Shown: in pieces, positions 18,303-28,702 of the stretch | Layout of the letters: the number at the start of each line of letters is the position of its first letter | How positions within the stretch are numbered: the stretch's first letter is position 1 | NCBI RefSeq assembly: GCF_900187455.1 | Contig: NZ_FYDX01000006.1 | Location: 124,001 to 188,000 of the forward strand | DNA from: Pseudomonas sp. Irchel 3E13 | Lineage (GTDB): Bacteria > Pseudomonadota > Gammaproteobacteria > Pseudomonadales > Pseudomonadaceae | Reading direction: 5' to 3' | DNA length: 64,000 nucleotides | Notes under the pieces: generated by a model | Seen by the model: the letters and a program-made list of their open reading frames with translations, nothing else | Database searches by the model: none | What the model was told of the DNA's origin: nothing | Program-made: the position numbers and the translations under genes

Positions 18303-19256
18303 TCAGCGTGCCTTGAGCTTGCGATCGATGGCGTCCATCAGTTGCGCGCCGATCTTGGTGCCGTAGGCGTTGTCGATTTCGCGAATGCAGGTCGGGCTGG
18401 TGACGTTGATTTCAGTGAGGTGCTCGCCGATCACATCGAGGCCAACGAACAGCAGGCCTTTTTCGCGCAGGGTCGGGCCGACCTGGGCGGCGATCCAGCG
18501 GTCGCGCTCGGTCAGTTCGCGGGCTTCGCCGCGACCGCCGGCAGCCAGGTTGCCGCGGGTTTCGCCGCTGGCCGGGATGCGCGCCAGGCAGTACGGCACC
18601 GGTTCGCCGTCGATCATCAGGATGCGCTTGTCGCCGTCCTTGATTGCCGGCAGGTAGGCCTGGCCCATGATCTGCTGGGTGCCGTGCAGGGTCAGGGTTT
18701 CAAGAATGACCGAGAGGTTCGGGTCGCCGGCGCGGTGGCGGAAGATCGAAGCACCGCCCATGCCGTCCAGCGGCTTGAGGATGACGTCGCCATGCAGGGC
18801 CGCGAATTCGCGCAGGATGTCCGGACGGCGGCTGACCACGGTGGGCGGCGTGCAGTGCGGGAACAGCGTGGCGAACAGCTTTTCGTTGCAGTCGCGCAGG
18901 CTCTGCGGACGGTTGACCACCAGCACGCCGGCGGCTTCGGCCTGCTCCAGCAGGTAGGTGCTGTAGACGAACTCCATGTCGAACGGCGGATCCTTGCGCA
19001 TCAGGATCACGTCGAGGTCGCTCAGCGGGGCGTCTTGCTCGGCGTCCAGTTCGAACCAGCGGGCAGGGTCGGCGAAGACCTTCAGCGGGCGCATCCGGCC
19101 GCGGGCCACGCCCTGGTTCTGGTAGAGATCCTGCTGTTCCATGTAGAACAGGCTCCAGCCGCGCTCCTGGGCAGCGAGCAGCATGGCCAGCGAGCTGTCC
19201 TTCTTGTAGGAGATGGACGCGATGGGGTCCATGACAATGCCGAGGCGAACGCTCAT
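18303..19256 (-). CDS. gshB: Glutathione synthetase
   Basis: 317 aa ATP-grasp ligase joining gamma-glutamylcysteine and glycine. It starts MSVRLGIVMDPIASISYKKD, the family N-terminus; a longer frame exists but this ATG is standard. ATP-grasp residues are seen in DVILKPLDGMGGASIFRH, and FVGLDVIGEHLTEINVTSPT is the metal and substrate region. It diverges from pilG across about 207 bases. Confidence 0.97.
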   Translation of the reverse strand: MSVRLGIVMDPIASISYKKDSSLAMLLAAQERGWSLFYMEQQDLYQNQGVARGRMRPLKVFADPARWFELDAEQDAPLSDLDVILMRKDPPFDMEFVYSTYLLEQAEAAGVLVVNRPQSLRDCNEKLFATLFPHCTPPTVVSRRPDILREFAALHGDVILKPLDGMGGASIFRHRAGDPNLSVILETLTLHGTQQIMGQAYLPAIKDGDKRILMIDGEPVPYCLARIPASGETRGNLAAGGRGEARELTERDRWIAAQVGPTLREKGLLFVGLDVIGEHLTEINVTSPTCIREIDNAYGTKIGAQLMDAIDRKLKAR

Positions 19257-19463
19257 CGGGGAATTTCCTCTCGGCGGCGCGGGGCCGCGGTAGCTCGAAT
19301 GAAAAGTGGCGTCAGGGTGGCGCTCGCAAGGCTGGCGGTCAAGGGAAAAACGCGGCCAGGCCGGGCCCTGCCCCGGCTCGATGGAATGCACCCCATGAGT
19401 GTGCTAAAAATGCGTGGCAGGTGGCCGGCATGGCGCTACTTATCAGGTAACGGTAGAGCGAAT

Positions 19464-19874
19464 ATGGTTCAGCCCGACACGGCATTGAAGGTGATGGTGA
19501 TCGACGACTCCAAGACGATTCGTCGCACCGCGGAAATGCTGCTCAGTGAAGCAGGGTGTGAGGTCATCACGGCAATCGACGGTTTCGATGCCCTGGCCAA
19601 GATCGTCGACCACCGTCCCGGCATCATCTTCGTCGATGTGCTGATGCCGCGCCTGGACGGCTACCAGACCTGCGCGCTGGTCAAGCACAACAGCGCGTTC
19701 AAGGATATTCCGGTGATCATGCTGTCGTCCCGCGACGGCCTGTTCGACAAGGCCCGGGGCCGGATCGTCGGCTCGGATCAGTTCCTCACCAAACCGTTCA
19801 GCAAGGAAGAACTGCTGGAAGCGATCCGCGCCCACGTGCCCGGTTTCGCCGCAGAAGAACAACACGCACCCTGA
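19464..19874 (+). CDS. pilG: Type IV pilus response regulator PilG
   Basis: 136 aa, a single CheY-like receiver from the ATG at 19464. The acidic pocket is IDD (residues 13-15) and the phospho-acceptor is D58 in FVDVLMPRLDGY, with the conserved Lys in TKPFS. In P. aeruginosa PilG is phosphorylated by ChpA and promotes pilus extension and cAMP synthesis through FimL/CyaB. First gene of the Pil-Chp operon. Confidence 0.96.
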   Translation: MVQPDTALKVMVIDDSKTIRRTAEMLLSEAGCEVITAIDGFDALAKIVDHRPGIIFVDVLMPRLDGYQTCALVKHNSAFKDIPVIMLSSRDGLFDKARGRIVGSDQFLTKPFSKEELLEAIRAHVPGFAAEEQHAP

Positions 19875-19921
19875 CGCCACGGCCAAGGCCGCTGGCGTCT
19901 TTTCCTTTCATGGGGAACAGC

Positions 19922-20287
19922 ATGGCCCGAATTCTGATCGTCGATGACTCGCCGACTGAAATGTACAAACTCACCGAAATGCTCGAAAAAAACGGGCACA
20001 CGGTGCTCAAGGCGGAAAATGGCGCCAATGGCGTTGCCCTGGCGGTCCAGGAAAAGCCCGACGCGGTGCTGATGGACATCGTCATGCCCGGCGTGAACGG
20101 TTTTCAGGCCACCCGGCAACTGAGCAAGAACCCGGAAACCTCACACATTCCCATCATCATCGTCACCACCAAGGACCAGGAAACCGACAAGGTCTGGGGC
20201 AAGCGCCAGGGCGCCAGTGATTATCTGGTCAAGCCGGTGGATGAAGATGCCCTGATCAAGGTGCTCGACGGCGTTCTCAAGGGTTGA
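19922..20287 (+). CDS. pilH: Type IV pilus response regulator PilH
   Basis: 121 aa receiver from MARILIVDDSPTEMYK, with phospho-acceptor D52 (LMDIVMPG) and the conserved Lys in LVKPVDE. PilH is the second response regulator of the Chp pathway and is thought to act as a phosphate sink or counter-regulator to PilG. It is nearly identical in length and sequence to P. aeruginosa PilH. Followed immediately by pilI. Confidence 0.96.
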   Translation: MARILIVDDSPTEMYKLTEMLEKNGHTVLKAENGANGVALAVQEKPDAVLMDIVMPGVNGFQATRQLSKNPETSHIPIIIVTTKDQETDKVWGKRQGASDYLVKPVDEDALIKVLDGVLKG

Positions 20288-20298
20288 GCCGCGGGGCC

Positions 20299-20838
20299 AT
20301 GGGCGAATCGCTGACGGCGTTCGAGCTGCTGCTGGACATCGACCGGCGCTGCCGCCTGCTGGCTGCCGACCTGCCGTTGCAGGAAACCCGCCTGCAATCC
20401 TGGAGCGGGATTGGTTTTCGTCTTGGCGGGCATTGTTTCGTTGCGCCGATGGGCGAGGTCGCCGAAGTGCTGCAGGCGCCCCGCCTGAGCCGCATCCCCG
20501 GGGTCAAACCGTGGGTCGCCGGGGTGACCAACCTGCGCGGACGCTTGCTGCCGGTGACTGACCTCTGCGGTTTTCTTGGCCTGGAGCCCGCGGTGACGCG
20601 CAAGCAGCGCCGGGTGCTGGTGCTGGACCATGAAGAGCTGTTCACTGGCCTGCTGGTCGACGAAGTGCTCGGCCTGCAGCATTTCGCCCTCAACAGCCTG
20701 GAGCTGTCGCCACCCTCGCCGCTGTTGACCGGCGCCGCGCCGTTCGTCCAGGGGCATTTCCAGCGTGAGCACTGCTGGGGGATTTTCAGCCCGTTCGCCC
20801 TGGCCCAGGCGCCCGGTTTTCTCGATGTCGCGCTGTAA
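20299..20838 (+). CDS. pilI: CheW-like adaptor PilI
   Basis: 179 aa from the ATG at 20299; an upstream TTG overlapping the pilH stop is a poorer start. It is a CheW-fold protein (GFRLGGHCFVAPMGEVAEVL, VAGVTNLRGRLLPVTDL, VLVLDHEELFTGLLVDEVLG). It couples the receptor PilJ to the kinase ChpA. Confidence 0.94.
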   Translation: MGESLTAFELLLDIDRRCRLLAADLPLQETRLQSWSGIGFRLGGHCFVAPMGEVAEVLQAPRLSRIPGVKPWVAGVTNLRGRLLPVTDLCGFLGLEPAVTRKQRRVLVLDHEELFTGLLVDEVLGLQHFALNSLELSPPSPLLTGAAPFVQGHFQREHCWGIFSPFALAQAPGFLDVAL

Positions 20839-20853
20839 AGGAATGCCAGACCC

Positions 20854-22902
20854 GTGACCCAATTCAGACCCGCCAGCGCAGTCAAAGGCTCTCGCAGCAG
20901 CGCACAGATCGCCGCACTGTTCGTCGTGCTGATCCTGTCGATCATCCTGCTGTTCGCCAACTTCGCCTACCTCAACACCCAGGCCAACCACGACAAGCAG
21001 TACATCGGTCACGCCGGCGAACTGCGGGTGCTGTCCCAGCGCATCGCCAAGAACGCCACCGAGGCTGCGGCCGGCAAGACCGTGGCCTTCCGCCTGCTGA
21101 GCGAGGCGCGCAATGACTTCGAACAGCGCTGGGGCTACCTGAAGAAGGGCGATTCGAGCACCGGCCTGCCGTCGGCGCCGCCGGCGGTGCGTGCCGAGAT
21201 GGACGCGGTGCAGCGCGACTGGGAAAACCTGCGCAAATACACCGACACCATCCTCGCCAGCGAGCAGACCGTGCTTTCCCTGCATCAGGTCGCCGCGACC
21301 CTGGCCGAAACCGTGCCGCAGTTGCAGGTCGAGTACGAGAAGGTCGTGGAAATCCTCTTGCAGAGTGGCGCGCCGGCCAATCAGGTGGCGGTGGCCCAGC
21401 GTCAGGCGCTGCTGGCCGAGCGCATCCTGGGTTCGGTCAACACCGTACTGGCCGGCGACGAAACCTCGGTGCAGGCCGCCGATGCCTTTGGCCGCGACGC
21501 CAACCGCTTCGGCCAGGTGCTGGAAGGCATGCTCGGCGGCAACTCGACCATCCAGATCACCCGTGTCGAAGACCCCGACGCCCGCGCCCGCCTCGGTGAA
21601 ATCGCCGAGCTGTTCCAGTTTGTCGCGGGCTCGGTGGACGAAATCCTCGAAACCTCGCCGGAGCTGTTCCGCGTGCGGGAAGCCGCCGGCAATATCTTCA
21701 GTCTCTCGCAGACCCTGCTGGACGAAGCCTCGCGCCTGGCCAGCGGTTTCGAAAACCTCGCTGGCGGGCGCACCCTGGATACCGTTGGCGGCTACGTGCT
21801 GGGCTTGCTGGCGCTGGCCTCGATCATCCTGATCGGCTCGGTGATGGTCCGCGAGACCAACCGCCAGTTGACCGAAACCGCCGAGAAGAACGAACGCAAC
21901 CAGCAGGCGATCATGCGCCTGCTGGACGAAATCGAAGACCTCGCCGATGGCGACCTGACCGTCACCGCCTCTGTCACCGAGGACTTCACCGGCGCCATTG
22001 CCGACTCGATCAACTATTCCATCGACCAGCTTCGCGACCTGGTGGCGACCATCAACCTCAGCGCCGAGGAAGTCGCCAGCGCCGTCGAAGACACCCAGAC
22101 CACCGCGCACCAGCTCGCCAAGGCCTCCGAACACCAGGCGCAGCAGATCGCCGATGCGTCGATGGCGGTGGGCGACATGGCCGAATCCATCGACCGGGTG
22201 TCCGGGCATGCCTACGAGTCGGCCAAGGTGGCCGAGCGCTCGGTTGCCATTGCCAACAAGGGCAACGAGGTGGTGCACAACACCATCCACGGCATGGACA
22301 ACATTCGCGAGCAGATCCAGGACACCGCCAAGCGGATCAAGCGTCTTGGCGAGTCTTCCCAGGAAATCGGCGACATCGTCAACCTGATCGACGACATTGC
22401 CGACCAGACCAACATCCTCGCCCTCAACGCGGCGATCCAGGCGTCCATGGCCGGTGAGGCCGGGCGCGGGTTTGCCGTGGTGGCCGACGAAGTGCAGCGG
22501 CTGGCCGAGCGCTCATCGTCGGCGACCCGACAGATTGAGGCGCTGGTGCGGGCGATCCAGGTCGATACCAACGAAGCGGTCATCTCCATGGAGCAGACTA
22601 CCGCCGAGGTGGTGCGCGGCGCGCGCCTGGCACAGGATGCCGGCGTGGCCCTGGCCGAGATCGAAGGCGTGTCGCAGACCCTCGCCGAGCTGATCCACAG
22701 CATTTCCGACGCGGCGCAGTTGCAGACCTCCTCGGCCGGACAGATCTCCCACACCATGGCGATCATCCAGCAGATCACCTCGCAGACCTCGTCCGGCTCG
22801 ACCGCCACCGCCGAAAGCATCGGCAACCTGGCGCGGATGGCCAGCGAAATGCGTCGCTCGGTTTCGGGCTTCACCCTGCCACCGGCACCGGAGTCGCGCT
22901 GA
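20854..22902 (+). CDS. pilJ: Methyl-accepting chemoreceptor PilJ
   Basis: 682 aa from the GTG at 20854, the same length as P. aeruginosa PilJ. TM1 is near residues 21-42 and TM2 near 308-330, enclosing a PilJ-type periplasmic region with two PilJ helical repeats ([35 protein letters not shown]). HAMP follows, then the cytoplasmic hairpin tip [20 protein letters not shown]. It senses pilus engagement or surface contact. Downstream pilK, the methyltransferase found in P. aeruginosa, is missing: chpA follows after 36 bases. Confidence 0.96.
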   Translation: MTQFRPASAVKGSRSSAQIAALFVVLILSIILLFANFAYLNTQANHDKQYIGHAGELRVLSQRIAKNATEAAAGKTVAFRLLSEARNDFEQRWGYLKKGDSSTGLPSAPPAVRAEMDAVQRDWENLRKYTDTILASEQTVLSLHQVAATLAETVPQLQVEYEKVVEILLQSGAPANQVAVAQRQALLAERILGSVNTVLAGDETSVQAADAFGRDANRFGQVLEGMLGGNSTIQITRVEDPDARARLGEIAELFQFVAGSVDEILETSPELFRVREAAGNIFSLSQTLLDEASRLASGFENLAGGRTLDTVGGYVLGLLALASIILIGSVMVRETNRQLTETAEKNERNQQAIMRLLDEIEDLADGDLTVTASVTEDFTGAIADSINYSIDQLRDLVATINLSAEEVASAVEDTQTTAHQLAKASEHQAQQIADASMAVGDMAESIDRVSGHAYESAKVAERSVAIANKGNEVVHNTIHGMDNIREQIQDTAKRIKRLGESSQEIGDIVNLIDDIADQTNILALNAAIQASMAGEAGRGFAVVADEVQRLAERSSSATRQIEALVRAIQVDTNEAVISMEQTTAEVVRGARLAQDAGVALAEIEGVSQTLAELIHSISDAAQLQTSSAGQISHTMAIIQQITSQTSSGSTATAESIGNLARMASEMRRSVSGFTLPPAPESR

Positions 22903-22938
22903 TCCGGCGCGTGGGCATTATTGGCAACGGGAGTGGGT

Positions 22939-25900
22939 ATGGCTGACCGGCAAGATTTCGTCGCCCTGGCGTGGACCAAGGGGGCGATTGACGAGAGCCT
23001 CGGGCAGGCGCGGCAGGCGCTGGACCACTTCGCCGGCAATTCGGGTGAGGCGCAGGAACTGAGCGGCTTCATCGACAGCCTGCACCAGGTGCACGGCTGC
23101 CTGGTGATGCTCGAGCTCAAGGGCGCGGCGCTGCTCGCCGAAGAAATGGAACTGCTCGCCAGAGCCTTGGGCGAGGGCCGCGTGCCCGCCCGTGGTGAAG
23201 CGCAGGGCATGCTGTTTCGTGCGCTGAGCCAGTTGCCGTTGTACCTGGACCGCCTGCGCGGCGCCCGCCGCGATTTGCCGTTGCTGGCGCTACCGCTGCT
23301 CAATCAGTTGCGCGCGGCCCGGGGTGCCGAGGCCGTTGGCGAGGGCGCCCTGGGCGTGATCCCCGCGCCGGCGGCCGGCGACAGCCTGGAACTGTCGCTC
23401 GATGCCCTGCAAGGCCAGTTGCCGACGATGCCCGACCGCGATGCGCTGCGTTCGGTGGTGGCGGCGGTGCGCGAAGACCTGATCCGCATCAAGGAGCGCC
23501 TTGACCAGTTCGTTCGCGGCGACCGCGAGCAGCTTTCGGAACTCGACGCCCTGCTCGCGCCGCTGCGGCAGATGGCCGACACCTTGGCGGTGCTGGGCTT
23601 CGGCCAGCCGCGCCGGGTGATTCTCGATCAGGTTGCCGTTTTGCAAGGTGTGGTTCAGGGCCAACGGGCGCTGGAAGACGCGCTGCTGATGGACGTGGCC
23701 GGCGCGCTGCAGTACGCCGAAGCGACGTTGGGCGGCATGGTCGGCTCCCTCGAATCCTTGAATCAGACGCCGCCGCCCGGCACCGACCTCACGGAAATCC
23801 GCCAACTGGTGCTGGATGAAGCACACGGCGTGCTGTTGCAGGCCCGCGATCTGATTGCCGATTGCCTTGAAGCCGGTTGGGAGCGCCAGCGCCTGCAGCC
23901 GCTTCCCGACCTGCTGGTGCAGATTCGTGGCGCCCTGGCGATGCTGATGCTGCCGCGACCCGCTGCGCTGGTGCAGCGCTGCACCGACTACCTCCAGGCC
24001 CACGTGCTGCAGGCCGAATCGTTGCCCGGCAGTGTGGAACTGGACCATCTGGCCGATGTGATCGCCAGCCTCGAATGCTACCTGCAAGCCATGAGCATCG
24101 ACCTGCAAGCCGAGGTCGATCCGCTGCTGGAGCGCGCCGGCAACGCCCTGGCTGCGCTGGGCTTCGCGGCGCCGACGGCGCCGGTGGCGGAACCCCTCGT
24201 GGTGGTTGCCGCACCGTTGCCGGTGGATGACGAACTGCGCGAAGTCTTCCTCGAAGAAGCCGAGGAAGTGCTGCAACAACTGGACGAGCATTGGCAGCAA
24301 TGGCGCGGCGAGGGCCATCCCCGCGAAGCGCTGGTGGAACTGCGCCGCGGCTTCCACACGCTCAAGGGCAGCGGGCGCATGGTGCGCGCGCAGGTCCTGG
24401 CGGAGCTGGCCTGGGGCACCGAGCACCTGCTCAACCGCATGCTCGAAGGCCGCGTCAGCAGCAGTGACGAGGTGCTCAAGGCGATCGAACAGGTGCTCAC
24501 CTTGATGCCGCCGCTGGTGGCCGAGTTCGGCAGCGGCGAGGAACACGCTCACGCGCGGGTCGAGCACCTGGCCGGCCATCTTCATGCGTTGGCGATGAAT
24601 GACCCGGTGACGGGCGGCGAGAAGTCGGACGCCCTCGACCCGCAACTGCTGGAGATTTTCCGCAACGAGGCCCAGGCCCACCTGGCCAGCCTCGACGCGT
24701 TTCTTGAAGGCGCCGAATTGCACCTGCCGGCGCCGGTCAGCGACGATCTGCAGCGCGCTTTGCACACACTGAAGGGCAGCGCAGCGATGGCCGGGGTGAC
24801 CCCGATCGCCGAACTGGCCACCGCGCTGGACTTGCTGGCGCGGGAGTTCAAGGCCCATCAACTGGGCTTCGACCTCGATGAAATCTACCTGCTGCAAATG
24901 GCCGAGCCGCTGATGCGCCGCGGTCTGGAGCAACTGGGCAGCACGCCGCTGGCGCCGATCAAGGGCGCCGACATCCTGATCGAACAGGTCGATCAGGTGG
25001 TCAGCGCACGGCTGCAGGCGCTGCTTGATTCGCCGAGCGATCAGTTGCGGATCAAGCGCGATCCGCAACTGATCGCCAGCTTCCTTAATCAGGGCATGGA
25101 TATCCTGCTGGATGCCGAGTCGTTGTTGCAGCGCTGGCAAGAGCACCCCGGCGAGCGCCACGAACTCAGCTCGCTGCTCGATGAACTGACCACCCTCGGC
25201 CAGAGCGCTCATCTGGCCAACTTGTGGCAGGTCGATGAGCTTTGCGAAGCGCTGCTGGATCTTTACGGTGCGGTGGAAGAGAGCAGCCTGGCGGCCGATG
25301 CGCGCTTCTTCGAGGAGGCGCAGCACGCTCATGAAGCGCTGATCGACATGCTCGACCAGATCGCCGCAGGCCAGGAGGTGGAGCCTTGCCCGGAGCGACT
25401 GCATGCGCTGCGCGCGCTGTTGGAAGAAGGGCTCGATCCCGGCGCCATGGGCCTGGTGCGCAGCCACGGCGATGGACCGGCGAGCATCGCCGAACTGGGC
25501 AGCGTCACCCGCGAACTGACCAGTCAGGCGGATGACAGCGAGCTGGTGGAGCTTTTCCTCGAAGAAGCCATCGACGTCCTCGACAGCGCCGACCAGGCGC
25601 TGGCGCGCTGGCTGCAAGACCCGGAAAACGCCTCGGCGCTCTCCTCGTTGCAACGCGACCTGCAAACCCTCAAGGGCGGCGCGCAGATGGCCGGCATCGG
25701 CGCGCTGGATGTGCTCGCCCATGAACTGGAATTGCTTTACGAAGGGCTGGTCGACCGACGCTACAGCCCTTCACCGTCGTTGAGCGGTTTATTGCGCGGC
25801 AGCCACGCGCTGTTGGCGCGGATGCTGGCGCAAATCAGCCAGGGCCAGCCGCTGGAGTCGGTGGTGGAAACCCTCGCCGGGCTGCGCGAGTTCCGCCACA

Positions 25901-28251
25901 ACGCGGTGCCCCAGACCGGCGCTGCCAAACCCGGCGCGCAGGTGGCGCAGGAAGGCGACAAGGAACTGCTGGAAGTCTTCCTCGAAGAAGGCGTGGATAT
26001 CGTTGAAAGCGCCGCCGCGGCGCTGACCCGCTGGCAGTCTGAGCCGCGCAACAGCGTCGAAGTGGAAAACCTCCTGCGCGACCTGCACACCCTCAAGGGC
26101 GGCGCGCGGATGGTGGAAATCGCGCCCATCGGCGACCTCGCCCACGAACTCGAATTCCTTTACGAACACCTCGCCGCCGGCCAGCTCCAGCCCAGTCCGG
26201 CGCTGTTCAGCCTGTTGCAGAACTGCCACGACCGGCTGGCGCACATGCTCGACGCGGTGCGCCTGCAACAGCCGCTGCACGCGGCCACCGCGCTGATCGA
26301 CTACATCCGCAACTTCAGCAGCGCGGCCCTGAGCGACAGCGCCGCTGCCGCGCCGGGCAACGATGCGACGCCGGCCGAAGCACCGGCCCCGGCGCCAGAG
26401 CGCGCGGCGCTGGATGTGGTCAAGGTCAACGCCGAGCTGCTCGACGACCTCGGCAACCTCGCGGCCGAAACCTCCATCGCCCGTGGCCGCCTGGAACAGC
26501 AGGTCAACGATGCGCAGGTGGCCCTGAATGAAATGGAAACCACCCTGGAGCGCATGCGCGATCAGTTGCGCCGGCTCGACACCGAAACCCAGGGCGGCAT
26601 CCTCAGCCGTCTGCAGGCCGAAGGCGATGCGCTGGGCTACGACGACTTCGACCCGCTGGAAATGGACCGCCATTCGCAGCTGCAGCAGTTGTCCCGGGCG
26701 CTGTCGGAGTCGGCCTCCGACCTGCTCGATCTGAAAGAAACCCTGACCGTGCGCAACCAGACGGCGCAGGGCCTGTTGCAGCAGCAGGCGCGGGTCAACA
26801 GCGAGTTGCAGGAAGGTCTGATGCGCACGCGTATGGTGCCGTTCGAGCGGCTGGTGCCGCGTTTGCAACGGGTGGTGCGCCAGGTTGCCAGCGAGCTGGG
26901 CAAGCAGGTCGAACTGGTGGTGGGCAACGCCGAGGGCGAAATGGACCGCAGCGTGCTGGAACGCATGGTCGCGCCGTTGGAACACATGCTGCGCAACGCC
27001 GTCGACCACGGCCTGGAAAGCCGCGAAGCGCGGCTGGCGGCGGGAAAGCCGGAGTTGGGGATGATCGCCCTGAACCTGCTGCACGAAGGCGCCGACATCG
27101 TTATCGAAATGTTTGACGACGGCGCCGGGGTGCCGCTGGAAGCGGTGCGCACCAAGGCCATCAAGCGTGGCCTGCTGGCGCCGGACAGCGAACTCAGCGA
27201 TCACGAAGTGATGCAGTTCATCCTGCAGCCTGGTTTTTCCACCGCTGAGAAAATCACCCAGATTTCCGGGCGCGGGCTGGGCATGGACGTGGTCCATGAA
27301 GAGGTCAAGCAGCTCGGCGGCTCGATGGTTATCAGCTCGGTGCCCGGCAAGGGCGCGCGTTTCCTGATTCGCCTGCCGTTCACCGTCTCGGTCAACCGCG
27401 CGCTGATGGTGCATTGCGGCGAGGAACAGTACGCGCTGCCGCTCAATGCCATCGATGGCGTGGTGCGGGTGCCGCCGGCGGAACTGGAGGCGTGCTACCA
27501 GCTCGACCCGCCGCGCTACGAGTACGCCGGGCATCGCTACGAGCTGCGCTACCTCGGCGAGTTGTTGCAAGGCGAGCGACAGCCGCGCCTGCTGGGCCAG
27601 AGCCTGCCGTTGCCGGTGCTGCTGGTGCAGGCCCATGACCAGCAGTTCGCGGTGCAGGTGGATAGCCTGTCGGCCAGTCGCGAGATCGTGGTCAAGAGCC
27701 TCGGCCCGCAGTTCGCCGCGGTGCAGGGCCTGGCCGGAGCGACGCTGCTGGGCGACGGTCGGGTGGTGTTGATCCTCGATCTGCTGGAACAGTTGCGCGC
27801 CTTGCACCTGCGCTTGTCGCGGCAGGCCGACACCACCACGCGCCACGCCAATGTGGCGCTGCTCGGTGGTCCGGCGCGGCCGCTGTTAGTGCTGGTGGTG
27901 GACGATTCGGTGACGGTGCGCAAGGTCACCGGACGCCTGCTTGAGCGGCACGGCATGAACGTGCTGACCGCCAAGGACGGTGTCGACGCCATGGCCGTGC
28001 TGCAGGAGCACCGGCCCGACGTGCTGCTGCTGGATATCGAAATGCCGCGGATGGACGGCTTCGAAGTGGCGACCCAGGTCCGCCATGACCCGAAACTGAA
28101 GAACCTGCCGATCATCATGATCACCTCGCGGACCGGCCAGAAGCACCGCGACCGGGCCATGGCGATCGGCGTCAATGACTACCTGGGCAAGCCGTACCAG
28201 GAATCGGTGCTATTGCAGAGCATCGCCCGCTGGAGCCATTCCCATGCTTGA
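22939..28251 (+). CDS. chpA: Hybrid chemotaxis histidine kinase ChpA (short form)
   Basis: 1770 aa from the ATG at 22939, well below the roughly 2470 aa of P. aeruginosa ChpA. Order: an N-terminal FimL-like HptN region (1-400), then five Hpt-like modules with the phospho-site at H473 (FHTLKGS), H609 (LHTLKGS), T751 (LTTLGQS), Q909 (LQTLKGG) and H1050 (LHTLKGG). The dimerisation and HATPase domain follows (N box near 1353, FDDGAG near 1393, GRGLGMDVV near 1443), then a CheW-like domain and a C-terminal receiver with D1699. It autophosphorylates and passes phosphate to PilG/PilH. Only three modules keep His. Confidence 0.95.
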   Translation: MADRQDFVALAWTKGAIDESLGQARQALDHFAGNSGEAQELSGFIDSLHQVHGCLVMLELKGAALLAEEMELLARALGEGRVPARGEAQGMLFRALSQLPLYLDRLRGARRDLPLLALPLLNQLRAARGAEAVGEGALGVIPAPAAGDSLELSLDALQGQLPTMPDRDALRSVVAAVREDLIRIKERLDQFVRGDREQLSELDALLAPLRQMADTLAVLGFGQPRRVILDQVAVLQGVVQGQRALEDALLMDVAGALQYAEATLGGMVGSLESLNQTPPPGTDLTEIRQLVLDEAHGVLLQARDLIADCLEAGWERQRLQPLPDLLVQIRGALAMLMLPRPAALVQRCTDYLQAHVLQAESLPGSVELDHLADVIASLECYLQAMSIDLQAEVDPLLERAGNALAALGFAAPTAPVAEPLVVVAAPLPVDDELREVFLEEAEEVLQQLDEHWQQWRGEGHPREALVELRRGFHTLKGSGRMVRAQVLAELAWGTEHLLNRMLEGRVSSSDEVLKAIEQVLTLMPPLVAEFGSGEEHAHARVEHLAGHLHALAMNDPVTGGEKSDALDPQLLEIFRNEAQAHLASLDAFLEGAELHLPAPVSDDLQRALHTLKGSAAMAGVTPIAELATALDLLAREFKAHQLGFDLDEIYLLQMAEPLMRRGLEQLGSTPLAPIKGADILIEQVDQVVSARLQALLDSPSDQLRIKRDPQLIASFLNQGMDILLDAESLLQRWQEHPGERHELSSLLDELTTLGQSAHLANLWQVDELCEALLDLYGAVEESSLAADARFFEEAQHAHEALIDMLDQIAAGQEVEPCPERLHALRALLEEGLDPGAMGLVRSHGDGPASIAELGSVTRELTSQADDSELVELFLEEAIDVLDSADQALARWLQDPENASALSSLQRDLQTLKGGAQMAGIGALDVLAHELELLYEGLVDRRYSPSPSLSGLLRGSHALLARMLAQISQGQPLESVVETLAGLREFRHNAVPQTGAAKPGAQVAQEGDKELLEVFLEEGVDIVESAAAALTRWQSEPRNSVEVENLLRDLHTLKGGARMVEIAPIGDLAHELEFLYEHLAAGQLQPSPALFSLLQNCHDRLAHMLDAVRLQQPLHAATALIDYIRNFSSAALSDSAAAAPGNDATPAEAPAPAPERAALDVVKVNAELLDDLGNLAAETSIARGRLEQQVNDAQVALNEMETTLERMRDQLRRLDTETQGGILSRLQAEGDALGYDDFDPLEMDRHSQLQQLSRALSESASDLLDLKETLTVRNQTAQGLLQQQARVNSELQEGLMRTRMVPFERLVPRLQRVVRQVASELGKQVELVVGNAEGEMDRSVLERMVAPLEHMLRNAVDHGLESREARLAAGKPELGMIALNLLHEGADIVIEMFDDGAGVPLEAVRTKAIKRGLLAPDSELSDHEVMQFILQPGFSTAEKITQISGRGLGMDVVHEEVKQLGGSMVISSVPGKGARFLIRLPFTVSVNRALMVHCGEEQYALPLNAIDGVVRVPPAELEACYQLDPPRYEYAGHRYELRYLGELLQGERQPRLLGQSLPLPVLLVQAHDQQFAVQVDSLSASREIVVKSLGPQFAAVQGLAGATLLGDGRVVLILDLLEQLRALHLRLSRQADTTTRHANVALLGGPARPLLVLVVDDSVTVRKVTGRLLERHGMNVLTAKDGVDAMAVLQEHRPDVLLLDIEMPRMDGFEVATQVRHDPKLKNLPIIMITSRTGQKHRDRAMAIGVNDYLGKPYQESVLLQSIARWSHSHA

Positions 28252-28702
28252 GCAAGGAGCCCGAAACGGCCGTCGCAGCAGCCTGACCGGGCTGTTGTTG
28301 CCGTTGAGCGACCGTTGCCTGGTGCTGCCCAACGTGGCGGTGGCCGAACTGATCGGCTACCAGGCCTGCACCCCGGCGCCCGATGAGCCGGCCTGGCTGC
28401 TGGGCTGGATCGATTGGCGCAGCCAGCGTCTGCCGCTGCTGAGTTTCGAGGCCGCCTGCGGTGGCCAGACCCAGGTCGGCGAGCGCGCGCGGATCGTCGT
28501 GCTCAATGCCCTCGGCGGCGCCCAGCGCAGCTTCTTCGCCTTGCTGGTGCAGGGCATTCCGCGCTCGTGCAAGCTCGACAGCCAGCTCAACTACGTCGAC
28601 GTGCCGCTCAGCGAACTGGAGCTGGCGGCGGTGCAGGTGGGCGAGCAAGTCGCCCGGGTGCCGGATCTGGTCGGTCTGGAACGGCTGCTGCCGCCCGTTT
28701 AG
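28244..28702 (+). CDS. chpC: CheW-like chemotaxis protein ChpC
   Basis: 152 aa starting MLEQGARNGR, overlapping the end of chpA by 8 bases. CheW fold: LLLPLSDRCLVLPNVAVAEL, LLGWIDWRSQRLPLLSFEAA, FALLVQGIPRSCKLD. ChpC links additional receptors to the Chp kinase in P. aeruginosa. The methylesterase gene chpB that separates chpA and chpC there is not present. The end overlaps convergent rsmE by 4 bases. Confidence 0.92.
   Translation: MLEQGARNGRRSSLTGLLLPLSDRCLVLPNVAVAELIGYQACTPAPDEPAWLLGWIDWRSQRLPLLSFEAACGGQTQVGERARIVVLNALGGAQRSFFALLVQGIPRSCKLDSQLNYVDVPLSELELAAVQVGEQVARVPDLVGLERLLPPV

Noticed and set aside
23290..27846. Two very long minus-strand frames (810 and 685 codons) opposite chpA
   Set aside because: They are shadow frames of chpA: no ribosome sites, no recognisable motifs and residue bias typical of reverse reading of GC-rich genes.
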